From: Fomes fomentarius
Lineage: Eukaryota; Basidiomycota; Agaricomycetes; Polyporales; Polyporaceae
Direction of reading: 5' to 3'
NCBI GenBank assembly: GCA_022606135.1
Contig: JABYQN010000003.1
Location: 1,302,001-1,366,000, forward strand
Length of the DNA: 64,000 nucleotides
Made by a program: the position numbers and the translations under genes. Below, piece by piece: positions 33,473 to 45,003 of the stretch; the stretch's first letter is position 1, and the number at the start of each line of letters is the position of its first letter. A model generated the notes under the pieces. It made no database searches. It had not been told where the DNA came from and saw only the letters and a program-made list of their open reading frames with translations.

Positions 33473-35784
33473 GAGGCTACCACATCCGCATCGAGCTCAG
33501 TCCTCTTACATCTCCCTCAGGCCCTGCGTCGTCCTCCGCCTCCACATCCTACAAGCACAAGCAGGCATCCAGCATCTCCACCGCTCTCTCTGCCACCCCA
33601 CAACCTTTTGTCCCATCCTCGCTCTTCCAGCCTCTACCATCCCATCCACCTCGCTTTGTGACCCGGAGAAACACACTATCGGCTTACAACTCGCCTTCCG
33701 AGAAAGAGAAGCAGGTAGAACAAAATCAATCTGACCGCAGAGACTATCGCTTCGGTCCCATCCGCGTCGATTGGGTCGACTTCTCTCAAATGGACGCTCC
33801 GGGGAGCAGCTTCATCAAGGTTGGCTCCGGCAAGGAGAAAGAGAAGCCAACAGCGCAGCGCAGAGGTGAGCTTATCCAGCACTTGCAGCACGCACGCCCC
33901 CGTCTCACTTGAGGTCCCTTCCCCTGCTCCCGTATGCGCAGGCGAACCAGCGACAGCGACCTTCGTGCCTTACAACCCTGCGCACACAAAGTCCGGCTCG
34001 ACCAACCTTCCAGAAGGTGTCGTACACATCTTCCGCGACTACTCCAGGAACGCCGACGAACTTCCCAAAAGCCCGTCAACCTACGCCTCCGCCGCTGCGA
34101 ATGGCTCGACCCCGCAGCCCGTCAAACCCGAGCAACCCTCAGAGACCAATGTCGAGTCGGACGATGTCACACTCGCCGTGCTCGCCGTGCCCTCGTGGAT
34201 GGCACCCTCGGACTTCCTTGCATTTGTTGCGCCTGCCGCCGACGGCATTGCACATCTCAGGATGATCAGGCATGTACACCGCAGTTTGCATCCGCGGGTC
34301 TTCTGATCGCAACCTTGCCGTGTCGTTGGCAGAGACTCGGCACCGAACCGGTCTATCGTCGTTATCAAATTCCGTGCTCTAGAGAACGCAGCAGAGTTTG
34401 CAGAAGCTTACAATGGAAAACAGTTCAATTCTCTGGAGGTGCGCAGCAGCCTGTAGTGATTGACTTGTTCACATCCCGCTCATGGCGACCCTGTGATTCC
34501 CAACAGCCGGAGACATGTCACGTCGTCCGCGTGTTGTCCATTGCCATAGGTGTCGATGACCACATTTCACAAAGCCTTTCGAGGTTATCGTCGACGGGTG
34601 TTTCTGGTGCGTACGAATTGCCGACATGCCCGGTCTGCCTCGAACGTATGGACGCTGCTGTTACCGGACTTGTCACTGTTCCCTGTTCGCATACATTCCA
34701 TTGCGCCTGTCTCAGCAAATGGGGTGACAGCAGGTGAGTATTCAAGTAGAGACGGCATTCGTTTCACAATGACATCCTCGTTCGATCTAGATGTCCGGTA
34801 TGCCGATACTCTCAAACACTTCTCTCATCCCACCCAACTTCATTAAACACTGCGCGCGCCGCGCGCCCCCTCCCATTCTCCTCGTCCCCATCTACCACCG
34901 AGCGCTCACACTGCGCCGACTGCGCGAGTACAACCAACCTCTGGATCTGCCTCATCTGCGGAAACATCGGCTGCGGTCGCTACGGCCGCGCACATGCACA
35001 CGCACACTATGTCTCCACAACACATCTCTACGCGCTCGAGCTCGAGACCCAGCGCGTCTGGGACTACGCCGGGGATGGCTACGTCCACCGGCTGATCCAA
35101 AACAAAGCCGACGGCAAACTCGTCGAGCTCCCCTCAGCTGCCACACGCAGCGAAACCGTTGCAGGGGGCGCAGGTGGGGGCCCGACGGCTGCGGACGCGC
35201 TCACGGCAGAGAAGATCGAGGCGATCGGGATCGAATACTCGTACCTCCTCACCTCGCAGCTAGACTCGCAACGCACATTCTACGAAGAGCAGACCGCGGA
35301 GCTGCGGAGCCAAGTGGACGCCTTGCGCACGCTCGTCGAGCAGCTCACTACCGAGGTCGAGCGAGGACGAACGCGTGCACGCGAAGACACGGCGCAGCGG
35401 GCGCGGCAGGACGGGGAGCGTATCGCAGAGCTCGAGCGGGAACGTACGAAAGCGGAGAAACGCGCTGAGAAGGCGAGCGAGCTTGCGCGGTCGTTGGCGA
35501 AGGAGCTCAGGGGGGAGCGTGCCGTGAGTGAGGGCCTGATGAAGAACCTGGCTACTGCGAAGGAGCAGGCAGATGCGGCATCGCGCGAAGCGGCGACGTT
35601 CAAGGTGCAGGTGCAGGATCTGCAGGACCAGGTTCGGGATGTGATGTTCTTCCTAGAGGCGAAGGAGAAGATCGAGAATGGCGATGGCGTCGCCGGGGAG
35701 GCGGCCGGTGGCACACTCGAGATCTCCCAATCGCTATCTGCGGTTTCCAAGACTTCCAGTAGTCGGCGGAAAGGGAAGCATTGA
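33469..35784 (+). CDS. BRAP2/Etp1-type RING ubiquitin ligase
   Basis: E3 ubiquitin ligase related to BRCA1-associated protein (BRAP2) and yeast Etp1. Five exons (33469-33865, 33942-34269, 34333-34438, 34507-34733, 34791-35784) give 683 residues. Domains in order: an RRM-like BRAP2 domain (LAVLAVPSWMAPSDFLAFVA, then VVIKFRALENAAEFAEAYNG and EPETCHVVRV), a RING-H2 finger (CPVCLERMD, CSHTFHCACL, CPVCRYSQ), a ubiquitin-binding UBP zinc finger (CADC, LWICLICGNIGCGRYG, AHAHAHYVSTTHLYAL) and a long coiled coil near the end. The RING and UBP ligands are complete. Intron 2 uses a GC donor (34270-34332). The start is the second of two near ATGs; the first opens a four-codon frame. Confidence 0.95.
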
Positions 35785-36486
35785 TCGCACTTAACCATCT
35801 GGTCAATTGATTCTGCCCGGAAGGTGAGTTGCTTCGCGTGAACGACGAACTAATCAAGATATTGATTGTGTGCGCCATAGTCGCCGGCTTCATCTGCGGT
35901 GGAAGCCATATATTGTACGTGGACGTAGTCTACCATGAGTCTCCATCCCGCCTTTCCTAGCTTAGTAGCAGGGTTGCCTCATCCCTGCGGAATAGCGTAG
36001 GATCCCTCTCCCCAAGTTGGAAAGGCGAAGGAGAGCAGATAGCACAATGGTGCTGGACATGACATGATTGAGTCCTTGTAGCGTAAGCTGTATTCTATAC
36101 GCTCTGTCGAATCCACATCCCATACGGTGCATCCACAACCGCAGCCAGAATATTCCAGATAACGGGGGTAGTGAAGCTAGTCTTTGGATGTCATGTCATC
36201 ACCCCCAATCCTTAGACCCATCTTTCTATCAGCGTAACAATTTACCAACCCCTGGAAGTGTATGTGCTACCGGTGGTTGGAATCTTCAACGGCGGTTCCA
36301 ATTGAATGGTCCGACATGCTAGCGGGACAGGCTGCAGGACGGATAATAGATTCCGTTGATGATTACAGAAATATGCTAGTATGAAAACATGAGTGGTATG
36401 CAATGTGCAAGCAGTCCATGGGCGACACGAAAGCAATGACGATAACTATGCTGACAAACCGAACCAATATCACGGTGCGCTATAAT
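35785..36486. other. convergent 3' region, BRAP2 / POL3
   Basis: 700 bases between two convergent stop codons, with no coding signal or repeat recognised. Confidence 0.5.
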
Positions 36487-39400
36487 CTACCAGATCTCGC
36501 CCTCAAACCGCTCTAGAACAGCATTCCCATCCTCCACATCCTTTTGTGCCTTCTTCCGCATGTAGAAAATGGGGCAATCTCGACTGCTACACAGCACGTC
36601 TTGGTGTAGTGAACCCTGACATCGCTGGCACTGCGTCCACAACCTGGAGAATCGGACTTGCAAATCGGACGTGCTCATGACCTGTTTCTGGTACAGCTCG
36701 CCGAGTCGTGGTCGGCAGTTGTTGCACACCGCACCATCTAGAAAGATGAACATCGAGGTCAGCACTGGCGACGACCCTGATAAAAAAACTATTGCGTACT
36801 CTTCACACTGTTGTTTGGCCGCAAAGGCGTCTTGCATCCCATGCAAGTGACCGTCTTCACCGCGAACTTCATCAGCCCACCGACGGTGGGCGTAGCGATC
36901 TGGATTGTCCTTGTGTGATCTCCGGAAACTACGAGCACCAGTGTCAACATACACACATACAGATCGAAGCCGTAGAAACATACGAAGTGAGTTTGCCTTA
37001 TCCCCAAGGATAGGCTCGAAGATACGCATCAACGGATTCGAGAGTTGATTATCCAGATAATATTTGGTGTCGATCGGGATACTGTTCTCAAGCACGTAGA
37101 TCGGGTCTTCCGACTTCTCATATGCTGCCGCACCCTTGATACCCTTGATGATGACATATGCTACACGATCGCCTAGTGCGGGTGCGGAGCCAGCATCCCG
37201 TTGCTTCATGCGCTCTGCGAGCTCGACATGCGCTTGCTTGGCAGCGTAGTCTGTCACATTGGCGGGGTCAATGGAAGAACGTATACCATGATAAATTGGA
37301 GAGACTCACCAGCCTTGGCCAGGGCCTTCGTTATCACCAGCTGCGACATGTCGATCTTGTTCTGCAAGAGGTCCGAGATCACCTGCTTCACGTACCTGTA
37401 GATACTGTCAGCTCAAGTGAGTGGATGAACGATGCTCAGGACATACTCCTCGGCGCCCTTGACGTCCCGGTCTATCAACATCTTATGCAGACAGGTTTCA
37501 ATGACTGTTGACACGAGCCGACAGTTATCACGCCGCACGGTCTTCAAAGCGCTCGTTAGCACTCATAAGAGACAACCACGATAATGCGTACACACCTCGA
37601 TTCCCTTCGTATCCATCTTGTCATACTTCTCTGGTCGCGTCCAATACAAACCGGCGTACCGCTTCTTGCTGATGAGCAAGTACGGAAAGTAGACTTTCTC
37701 GAATTCGAGCTTGATGGGTTTGATGAACTTGCTTGTCACAAAGTCCGCCGCCTCGCTCCCTACAACAACGGTGAAGTCAGTGCCGGCGCCTTCATGATGA
37801 CGAAGAGAACTAGAGACGTACCCAGCCGCATGACAGTAGGCAAATCAGTGGGCCCAAACCTCACCATGACCGAATCCGTGTCTCCATAGATGACCGTCGC
37901 ATCGTGCTCATAGCCGTTGTCGCGGCAATACTGCCCCTCGACCTCCTGCTTCGTCTTCTCGATCATCTGCCGTCCATACGCTGTCGTACTCGATGAGATT
38001 GGCAAACACGGTAGCTTGCCGATGGTAGCACCAGTGAAACCGTACACTGAGTTGGCGCTAATCTGCATTAGGCTGTCAGCACATATAAGCATCATGAGGA
38101 GTCAATCAAACTGAACCTTCAAAGCAAGTTGTCGACCATCGAGCACTGCACGCTTGAAGGGATCCGTCTCCTTCTTGAGGTCTGCCTTGGCCCGCTTACG
38201 GGCACCGATCAGCTCCTCCAGAATACTGGGGAGGAGGCCTTTCCGCCTTGACGACTTGACGAACAGGTCTACATGGGCAATGAGCTCAAAGTACAACAAG
38301 ACACGCGGAGAGCTGCTCACCATTGTTTGGCGTCTGCACATAATCGACGTCCTTCACGAGTCCTAAGCGATCGACAGTTGCCTTGTCAAGCAATGTGGTG
38401 TAGCAGAGATTGTGCGCCATCATGATGGAAGGATACAGCGAGCTGAAATCGAGCGTCGCGATGGGGACGTCATAGTACCCCTTCTTTGGCTCAATAACGG
38501 TTGCACCCTCATATTGATCCTCAGAACCTGTATCGCACGATCAGCACACTACGAACGACTAGCCCAGTAGCATGCTACGTACCTTCACTCCTCAGTGCAG
38601 GTAACAGATAGTTGTCCGCGTTGGCCTTGCGAAGTAGTTGTGACAATACCTTGATTGACTGTCCTCGAGCTAGGAGATAGTTGAAGGGAACACCCGTTAC
38701 ACGGGCCATCTCGGTATAGTTGATGAAAGCCATGAGCTTGTCCATCAGCCGTTGTGGCAAATACGCATCCTATAAGACCGGTCCTTTGAGCTATTTTCGT
38801 GCGAATGACTACCCAGGGGATCAGACCTTCAGACAGTAGACGGCGAGACGCCTTCGCGACTCGGGGGTACCGTTCTGGAGCTCTGTAATGACCGAATGGT
38901 GCACATCCTCCTTCTGCTCGCCCAAGAATTGAGCGCAAACCGAGTTCAGCGTGTAGCTACGCAGCTTGTACTCGCGTTGCATATACTGCAGAATATCGAT
39001 CTGGAGGCGGCCGTCGAGCACAGTGTCTTTCGAGTCACGCTGACCAAACGCCTTAGAAGAGAAGTGCGTATCCTTGACTCGCGTCTGTCGGTCTAATGCC
39101 ACGTATTAGTCTCCTTGTCGGATCAAGGATTATATGTCAAACGCACTGGTCATCCTGCCGAGGTACGGAAACCTCGTCGCCTTCAGAGCCTTGGCACGAT
39201 CCATCAAGTAGGGTAGATCGAAGTTGGCAATGTTGTACCCAATGACGATATCCGGGTCTACCTCCTCCACAAATTCACGCCACTTCAATAGGAGCTCTGC
39301 CTCGTCTTGGAAAGAGATGACCTGCGAGCCGACGATGTGCGCACAATTGTTCAGCGTGAAGATATTACGAATGAATGGTTTGCTTTCGCCTGCGCAGAAC

Positions 39401-40711
39401 GTGATCCGTTCGAATGCCAAAGTAGTGAGCGAGAACTAGAAGGGACCAACCTTGCCGCGTCACCATGTTCGCAATCTGAATGACAGGGTCGATGTTCGCT
39501 TCTGGGAAGATACCTTTACGGCCAGCACACTCGATATCAAAGCTGAGAATGCGAAGGGGTGCGGTCTTGGACCATTCGCCCTCCGGCGCATGAGAGATGA
39601 AGTGATCCCATCTGCCGGACGCTGTCAGTCTACTTCCCTTGATGGGTACACCAAAAGAACTCATACCTAACGTTCAGCTCAATCTGGCAATGAGACTTCT
39701 TGTTTTTGCCCGTTAGGAGCTTGTACTTGCCCGCTGGGACCTCAATCCAGTTCATACCAACGACCTATCAATACGATGAATGTCCTGCTTTCTGCGAGGT
39801 GAACGGAATCTTGCCTTCGTGTCGATCATGAATCGAAGAATGTATGCAATGTTGCTTTCGAAGGTAGCAACCTCGGTGTTGAATAGATCATTGAAGGAGC
39901 ACTCGCCCCGCTCGAGGTGACGTAGAGACGTAGACTATCAGACGAACGTTGACAATAGAGCAAGAAGGTACTCATCTCTGATTTTAGGCACACTCGACTT
40001 GTCGGCGACAGTGATCTTGATGAAGCTCACCCAATCATCACCTCTATATCTCCACAAACTACGTTTATGGACCAGCTCAACGTCCCTGACGGTAGAAGTG
40101 TTCATCGCGTTCTGTTTCACGATGAGATTAGAAAGAAGCTGATAGGTCAGAAGTCCTTACATTGAGATAAATTTTGAAGGCAGTGGTATCGTCGCTGCCA
40201 AATCCTCTCGGTGTCGCGACGTAGAAATACGGCAAGAAATCTGTGATATTGGCCATGACGCTGTGACCACCCTACGAGGCGCGATGATGCTAAATACCGC
40301 GAGCCACTAGTGCATAGGGGGGGACGTACCTCAGTGACACCGAACATCCTCAAAGTGGTCGTTCCTGTCTGCTGTTCGACTGAGTCTTCGATATCAATTT
40401 GCTGGAAAACTGGGACATATGTCAATCGAAAGCACTACGAACTCGAAAGCTGGTAGACTGACTGATGCTATCTCGTTCAGGACTGAGAGGTGCAAGTGCA
40501 GGACGAGCCCACGCATTGGCGCCACCTTCAGCATCTGTGTGGGCTATGAGAGATGGATTGCACGCGTGTTGAAACGGAACTGGCCTTTGGCTTCACCGGC
40601 ATCCTCCTTGATCCTTTTGAGCACTTCATCGAAAGATGGCTGGCCGGGTTGTGACTTGGTTGGGGCAGCGGGAGTCAACTTGCGCTTCTTAGCAGCAGGC
40701 TGTGAGTCCAT
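36487..40711 (-). CDS. POL3: DNA polymerase delta catalytic subunit
   Basis: Replicative B-family polymerase that extends the lagging strand and proofreads. Twenty exons between 40711 and 36487 give 1,054 residues, the normal length. Exonuclease motifs: LSFDIECAG (Exo I), [10 protein letters not shown] (Exo II) and YCLKDAYLP (Exo III). Polymerase motifs: [18 protein letters not shown] (A), [12 protein letters not shown] (B) and YGDTDSVMV (C). The C terminus has both metal sites: CMGC with CNNC (zinc) and CQRC with LCSSRDC (iron-sulfur CysB). It ends EGEIW. Most motifs are joined or flanked by introns of 49-62 nt. Intron 6 (39765-39814) uses a GC donor. Exon 5 was ended at 39992; reading further gives a 37-nt intron and a frame break. 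Confidence 0.97.
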
Positions 40712-41237
40712 GCTGAGGTTGAAGCTCGTGTCACTGGAAGATGTCGCGTCGAGGGGTGGTTAGTGGAGAAGACGGGTTATCGGAAAGGTGATGTGGAGCG
40801 CACCCGCCATGAAAAGGGACATTCTCCTTGGACGAGGGTGATACGGTGGCCATCTGGCGTTACTGGCCAGCAAGAGACGCGTCAGAGGCGTACAGTGCAC
40901 TGGCGGGAGGGTGAGACGGGAAGTAGGAGAGAAGGAACGCGTCGTGGGGAGAGGCGCCGGGACGCGAAGGACGTGACCTGACGCGCTTGGCCTTGTTTGG
41001 CCTGTGGCTCGTCATCTCTCGCCCAGATCTGGATGATGTCAGGCCAATGTCAGGTCCGATGGCAGTGCCAGTTTTCTGACTTGTCCTTGCACAGTCAGAG
41101 TGAGTGAGTGCAGTTCCGAACCGCGACGCTGTGCTAACAGTCATCATCTCGTCGCCGTCCGACAGATCTACTTAAGCTAGAGGTCACCTCTAGCCACCTA
41201 CTACCTATTCCAACACTCTCCCACTATATCGCTAGCC
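40712..41237. promoter_or_regulatory. divergent promoter, POL3 / VMS1, with MluI boxes
   Basis: 526 bases between divergent starts. ACGCGT boxes lie at 40877-40882 and 40937-40942, 166 and 226 bases before the polymerase start. In fungi this box is bound by MBF and drives S-phase genes; POL3 is a classic target in yeasts. That it works here is inference. Confidence 0.5.
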
Positions 41238-43515
41238 ATGTCCTATTCCCACCAATACCACCTCTGCTCTCTTCCAAGAGACATCCTCGATACCCTCGTC
41301 CTCCGCAACGTCATCAATCAAGTCCCACACCCGGCCCCAAACCCTCCCCCAGATTCTCCTACTCCCGTTGTTCAGCCTGTCCTCGGCTCGCGCGCGTGCA
41401 ACATCTGTCTTGCTGTGTCCTTTGCCGATGTCGAAGACCAGCGTGCCCACTTCCGCTCAGATTGGCACCGGTACAACGTCAAAGTTCGCCTCAATGGCGG
41501 AGAGCCCGTAACGGAAGCACAGTTCGCGCAATTGGTAGATGGTCTGTCACATATCTCCTAACACCGACTCTGCGTCGGTAATAAACTGTCGTCTAGGTCT
41601 CGAAGACTCCATATCAGGCTCGGCCTCATCCTCAGATGGAGAGTTCGACGACTCCGACGCCGTGGCAGCCCTCGTGCACAGGACACGCAAGCTCGCGCGA
41701 CCTTCATCGCCAGAATCCTCCGCCCCTACACTCCCTCAGATACCTCTGATATGGTTCCATTCCCCACCCTCCACTCAGATCGGAATCTACAGGGCTATCT
41801 TCCCTTCTGGCACCGCACCCACTGATTATCTTGCGGAGCTCAAGGCAATGCAGAGTGGCGGCGAGCATGGTCGCACATGGGCGTTGTTCATGACAGCCGG
41901 GGGTCACTTTGCTGGTGCGATCGTTCGCGTTAAACGACCAGACAGTGATGATGACGATGGAGGGTTCACGAAGAAGGGGAAAGCCAGGAAGCCAAAACCG
42001 GAAGTTGAAGTATTGAAACACAAGACCTTCCATCGCTATACCAGTACGCGTGTATCCAATTTGTTCAATCCACATTTGATTCATATCGCGATCAGCGCGT
42101 CGGAAACAGGGTGGTTCCCAAGGTTTGAATGATAACTCTAAGAGCAAAGCTATCAGTGCTGGTGCTATGCTCCGCCGGTACGGAGAGCAGGCTCTCAGAG
42201 ACGTGAGTACTCCACATATCATATTCTGACTATTTCGGAAGCTCTGAATCCCCTGCAGGATATCCGCAACCTGCTTCAAGACTGGGCAGATGACATTCAG
42301 GATTCCGAGCGCATCTGGATCCGTGCAAGCGTGTCGAACCGCCGCATCTTCCTCGACTACGAAGGTGCTGTCATAGAGAAGGGTATGCCGCCGCCACCAT
42401 CACTTGCCGCATGCCTTATTGTCTTGCTAACGTACCTATGACTCAGGTGACGAGCGACTGCGAACCTTCCCATTTCCCACTCGGCGTCCGGTAAGTGTGG
42501 CCATGCGCAGGGCGTAGACTTGCCAGAACGGCTCTGACTTCCCTGCCAGACACAAGCGGAACTTTTGCGATGTCTCCAAGAACTTACGCGTGTCAAGGTC
42601 TCGCATCTCACCGAGGAAGCCCTCCGCGCCCAAGACGAAGCTCTCCTTGCTTCCCTGCCAAAACCGAGGCCCGTGCCTGCTCCTTCCACGCAGACGGACG
42701 CCGCAAAACAAAAGGACAAGCCTGCGATTCCGCAGCTCACCCCAGAAGAAGAGCAGTTGCGCGGCAAATGGACCCGAATGCTCGACATGGTCAAACGTGG
42801 CCGGCTCGACACCCTGAAGACGTTCTGGGAACGTGAAGGGGCTGCGCTCGGGGGACACAATGCCCCTTTTCCTGAGTGGATAGATGAGAAAGGCGGGACG
42901 CTGCTTCAGGTAGCGACGCATTTCGGGCAAGAGGAGGTCATCAGGTGGCTACTCGAAGACCTTCGTGCGGACCCTACACTAGACGTGCCGTCCCGCACAG
43001 GGGCCACCACGGCGGTCGCAGAAGAATCCGCTGGCGAAGAATCCGATACGGATGCTCCGCGTCCGCCTCGTGGTGGCCGTCGGACTGCATACGACCTAGC
43101 ACGTACCAAGGCTGTACGGAACATCTTCCGGCGTTGCGCGGCCGCCCATCCCGACTGGTGGGACTGGCTAGGGACGGAGAATGGAGCCCGGGTCCCGAGT
43201 ATATTGAACGTGGAGATGGAGGAAGGTCGAGATGAGAAGAAGAAAGCTAGGCGTAAGGGGCTGAAGGACAAAGTGAAGGAGCGCGAGGCGAGGGAGAAGA
43301 CTGCTTCCCCTCCTCCCGCGCCCTCCCCTGCCGTAGAAGAATCTACGCGCAAACTGAAGGAGGAGTTGGGTAACGGCCCTCGAAAGTTAGGAGGTTCGTC
43401 TGGTGGTGCGGAGAGCGTGGCAGGCCTTACACCCGAGATGAGGGCTAAGATTGAGCGGGAGAGGAGGGCGCGTGCGGCGGAGGCGCGGATGAAGTTACTT
43501 GGAGGTGGTCGATGA
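41238..43515 (+). CDS. VMS1: Vms1/ANKZF1 peptidyl-tRNA hydrolase
   Basis: Ribosome quality control factor that releases stalled chains from 60S subunits by cutting peptidyl-tRNA. Six exons (41238-41541, 41597-42043, 42096-42202, 42259-42382, 42447-42490, 42550-43515) encode 663 residues. In order: a C2H2 finger, ACNICLAVSFADVEDQRAHF; the VLRF1 release-factor domain with the catalytic GGSQ in RRKQGGSQGLNDNSKSKA, which is formed right after the second splice; ankyrin-like repeats (WIDEKGGTLLQVATHFGQEE, RRTAYDLARTKAVRNIF); and a C-terminal charged helix with a VIM-like end, RERRARAAEARMKLLGGGR, that in relatives binds Cdc48/p97. The glutamine of GGSQ is intact, so an active enzyme is expected. 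Confidence 0.95.
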
Positions 43516-43814
43516 ACGTGGCGGTCGACATGTTGCTCAGAGTAGTCCCAATACACACAGCGGACTTACACGCCGCCGTTATACGTGTAATATACGTGTT
43601 TGACTCTCATAAATACACGTACTAGTGCTCGACTACGTGTTATGCAGAGGACGCGCTGTTACGCGGTGCACGTGATGTGCTGTAGTACTTAAAGACGAGA
43701 TCTTGATTCAGGATCGGCGCGCGTTGGTCGCCTCCAGACTCATATATAGACTCATCTGTTCTCTCCAACCTTCAAAATCACCATACAATTCCCTCTTTCC
43801 GCCTATTACATGCA
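43516..43814 (+). promoter_or_regulatory. PMM promoter with TACGTG cluster
   Basis: Four copies of TACGTG lie within 60 bases: 43582-43587, 43593-43598 and 43634-43639 on the plus strand and 43616-43621 on the minus strand. A CACGTG E-box follows at 43669-43674. In budding yeast TACGTG is the UPRE-2 element bound by Hac1 in the unfolded protein response. The cluster starts 233 bases before the phosphomannomutase start. Confidence 0.55.
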
Positions 43815-45003
43815 ATGGTCTCCCCAGCATTCGCCGACCGGCCGCTCAAGAAGCTTGTCCTCTTCGATGTGGATGGTACCCTCACGCTTGCCCGCCAAGT
43901 ATGTATGCTACACAGTGCCTCTTGAGCGTTACCTACGGTTCTTCTGTTTAAGGCCATCGAGCCAGAGACACTGGCGGTCCTTCGCGAGCTACGCAAGAAG
44001 GTCGTTATTGGCGTGGTCGGCGGGTCCGACTTCGTCAAGATCTCCGAGCAGCTGAGCATCGGAGGATCAAGCGGTGCGTCTCTTCCACGTATCATCCCCA
44101 CAATACACTTCCGATGTCCTTCCCTCTCTGGAACATAAATGGACCATTAACGTGTGGCAGGGATCAATGAGTTCGATTACTTCTTCGGAGAGAACGGGCT
44201 GACGGCGTACAAGCTTGGCAAGCAGTTGCCCACGCAATCTTTCATCAACTTTGTCGGAGAGGAGCGCTACAAACGTCTTGTGAACTTCATTCTGCACTAT
44301 CTTGCCGACATTGACATTCCTATCAAACGGTACGGAGGCTGTGTGGTGTCGCACAATGCTCCATTTTGGTTCTGACACACCCCAAATGCAATTCTGCAGC
44401 GGTACATTCATCGAATTCCGCAATGGAATGATCAACGTAACCCCCATCGGCCGCAATGCTACGTGAGTCCCTCACTTGAGTCAGCAATCGCTGAAGCGCC
44501 GTTAATGTATGTTGTCCTACCAGTATACAGGAACGCCTCGATTTTCAAGAATACGACAAGGTAGCGTGTGCTGCTCCCTTGGTCGAAAGACAGTCCTTGA
44601 TATCGCGGGCATAGCAACATGGCGTCCGTGCGGCATTTGTAAAGGTGCTGAAGGAGAAGTTCTCCGACTATGGCCTCACATTCGCGATAGGTGGCCAGAT
44701 CTCGTTTGACGTTTTTCCGAACGGCTGGGACAAGACCTTCTGTCTACAACACGTTGCGGACGAAGGCTACGAGGAAATACACTTCTTCGGAGACAAGACG
44801 TACGAGGTACGTAGGCCAGATTCCACGTTTCCCCTAACACATTTCGTATGGACTTGAGAAGCATCCTTTATGCTGACACGAGTGGCTGCGTGCGGTAGGG
44901 TGGAAACGATTACGAGATTTTCTCTGACCCTCGCACGATCGGCCACACTGTCACGAGTATACCCGACACAGTAGCGCAAGTGAAGCACCTTTTTGACGTG
45001 TAG
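43815..45003 (+). CDS. SEC53: phosphomannomutase
   Basis: Converts mannose-6-phosphate to mannose-1-phosphate for GDP-mannose, needed for N-glycans, GPI anchors and cell-wall mannan; cytosolic. Seven exons (43815-43898, 43953-44073, 44161-44329, 44400-44462, 44524-44560, 44645-44806, 44899-45003) give 246 residues, the exact family size. The HAD-type catalytic motif [11 protein letters not shown] is at residues 14-24. Other blocks are [68 protein letters not shown] and [19 protein letters not shown]. Exon 5 is only 37 nt. An out-of-frame ATG at 43810, five bases before the start, overlaps the main frame. The symbol follows the yeast gene. Confidence 0.95.

Noticed and set aside
33322..33483. 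Extended N terminus of the Nudix protein with Gly-Glu repeats
   Set aside because: It runs through the promoter shared with BRAP2 and past its start codon; the ATG at 33321 gives a normal family length.
39935..39971. 37-nt intron in POL3 after the sequence VPKIRDE
   Set aside because: It shifts the frame and is too short; using the GT at 39991 gives a 57-nt intron and restores the conserved ERGECSF block.
42047..42052. Additional ACGCGT inside a VMS1 intron
   Set aside because: A six-base palindrome is expected about a dozen times by chance in this much CpG-normal DNA, and the location is not a promoter.
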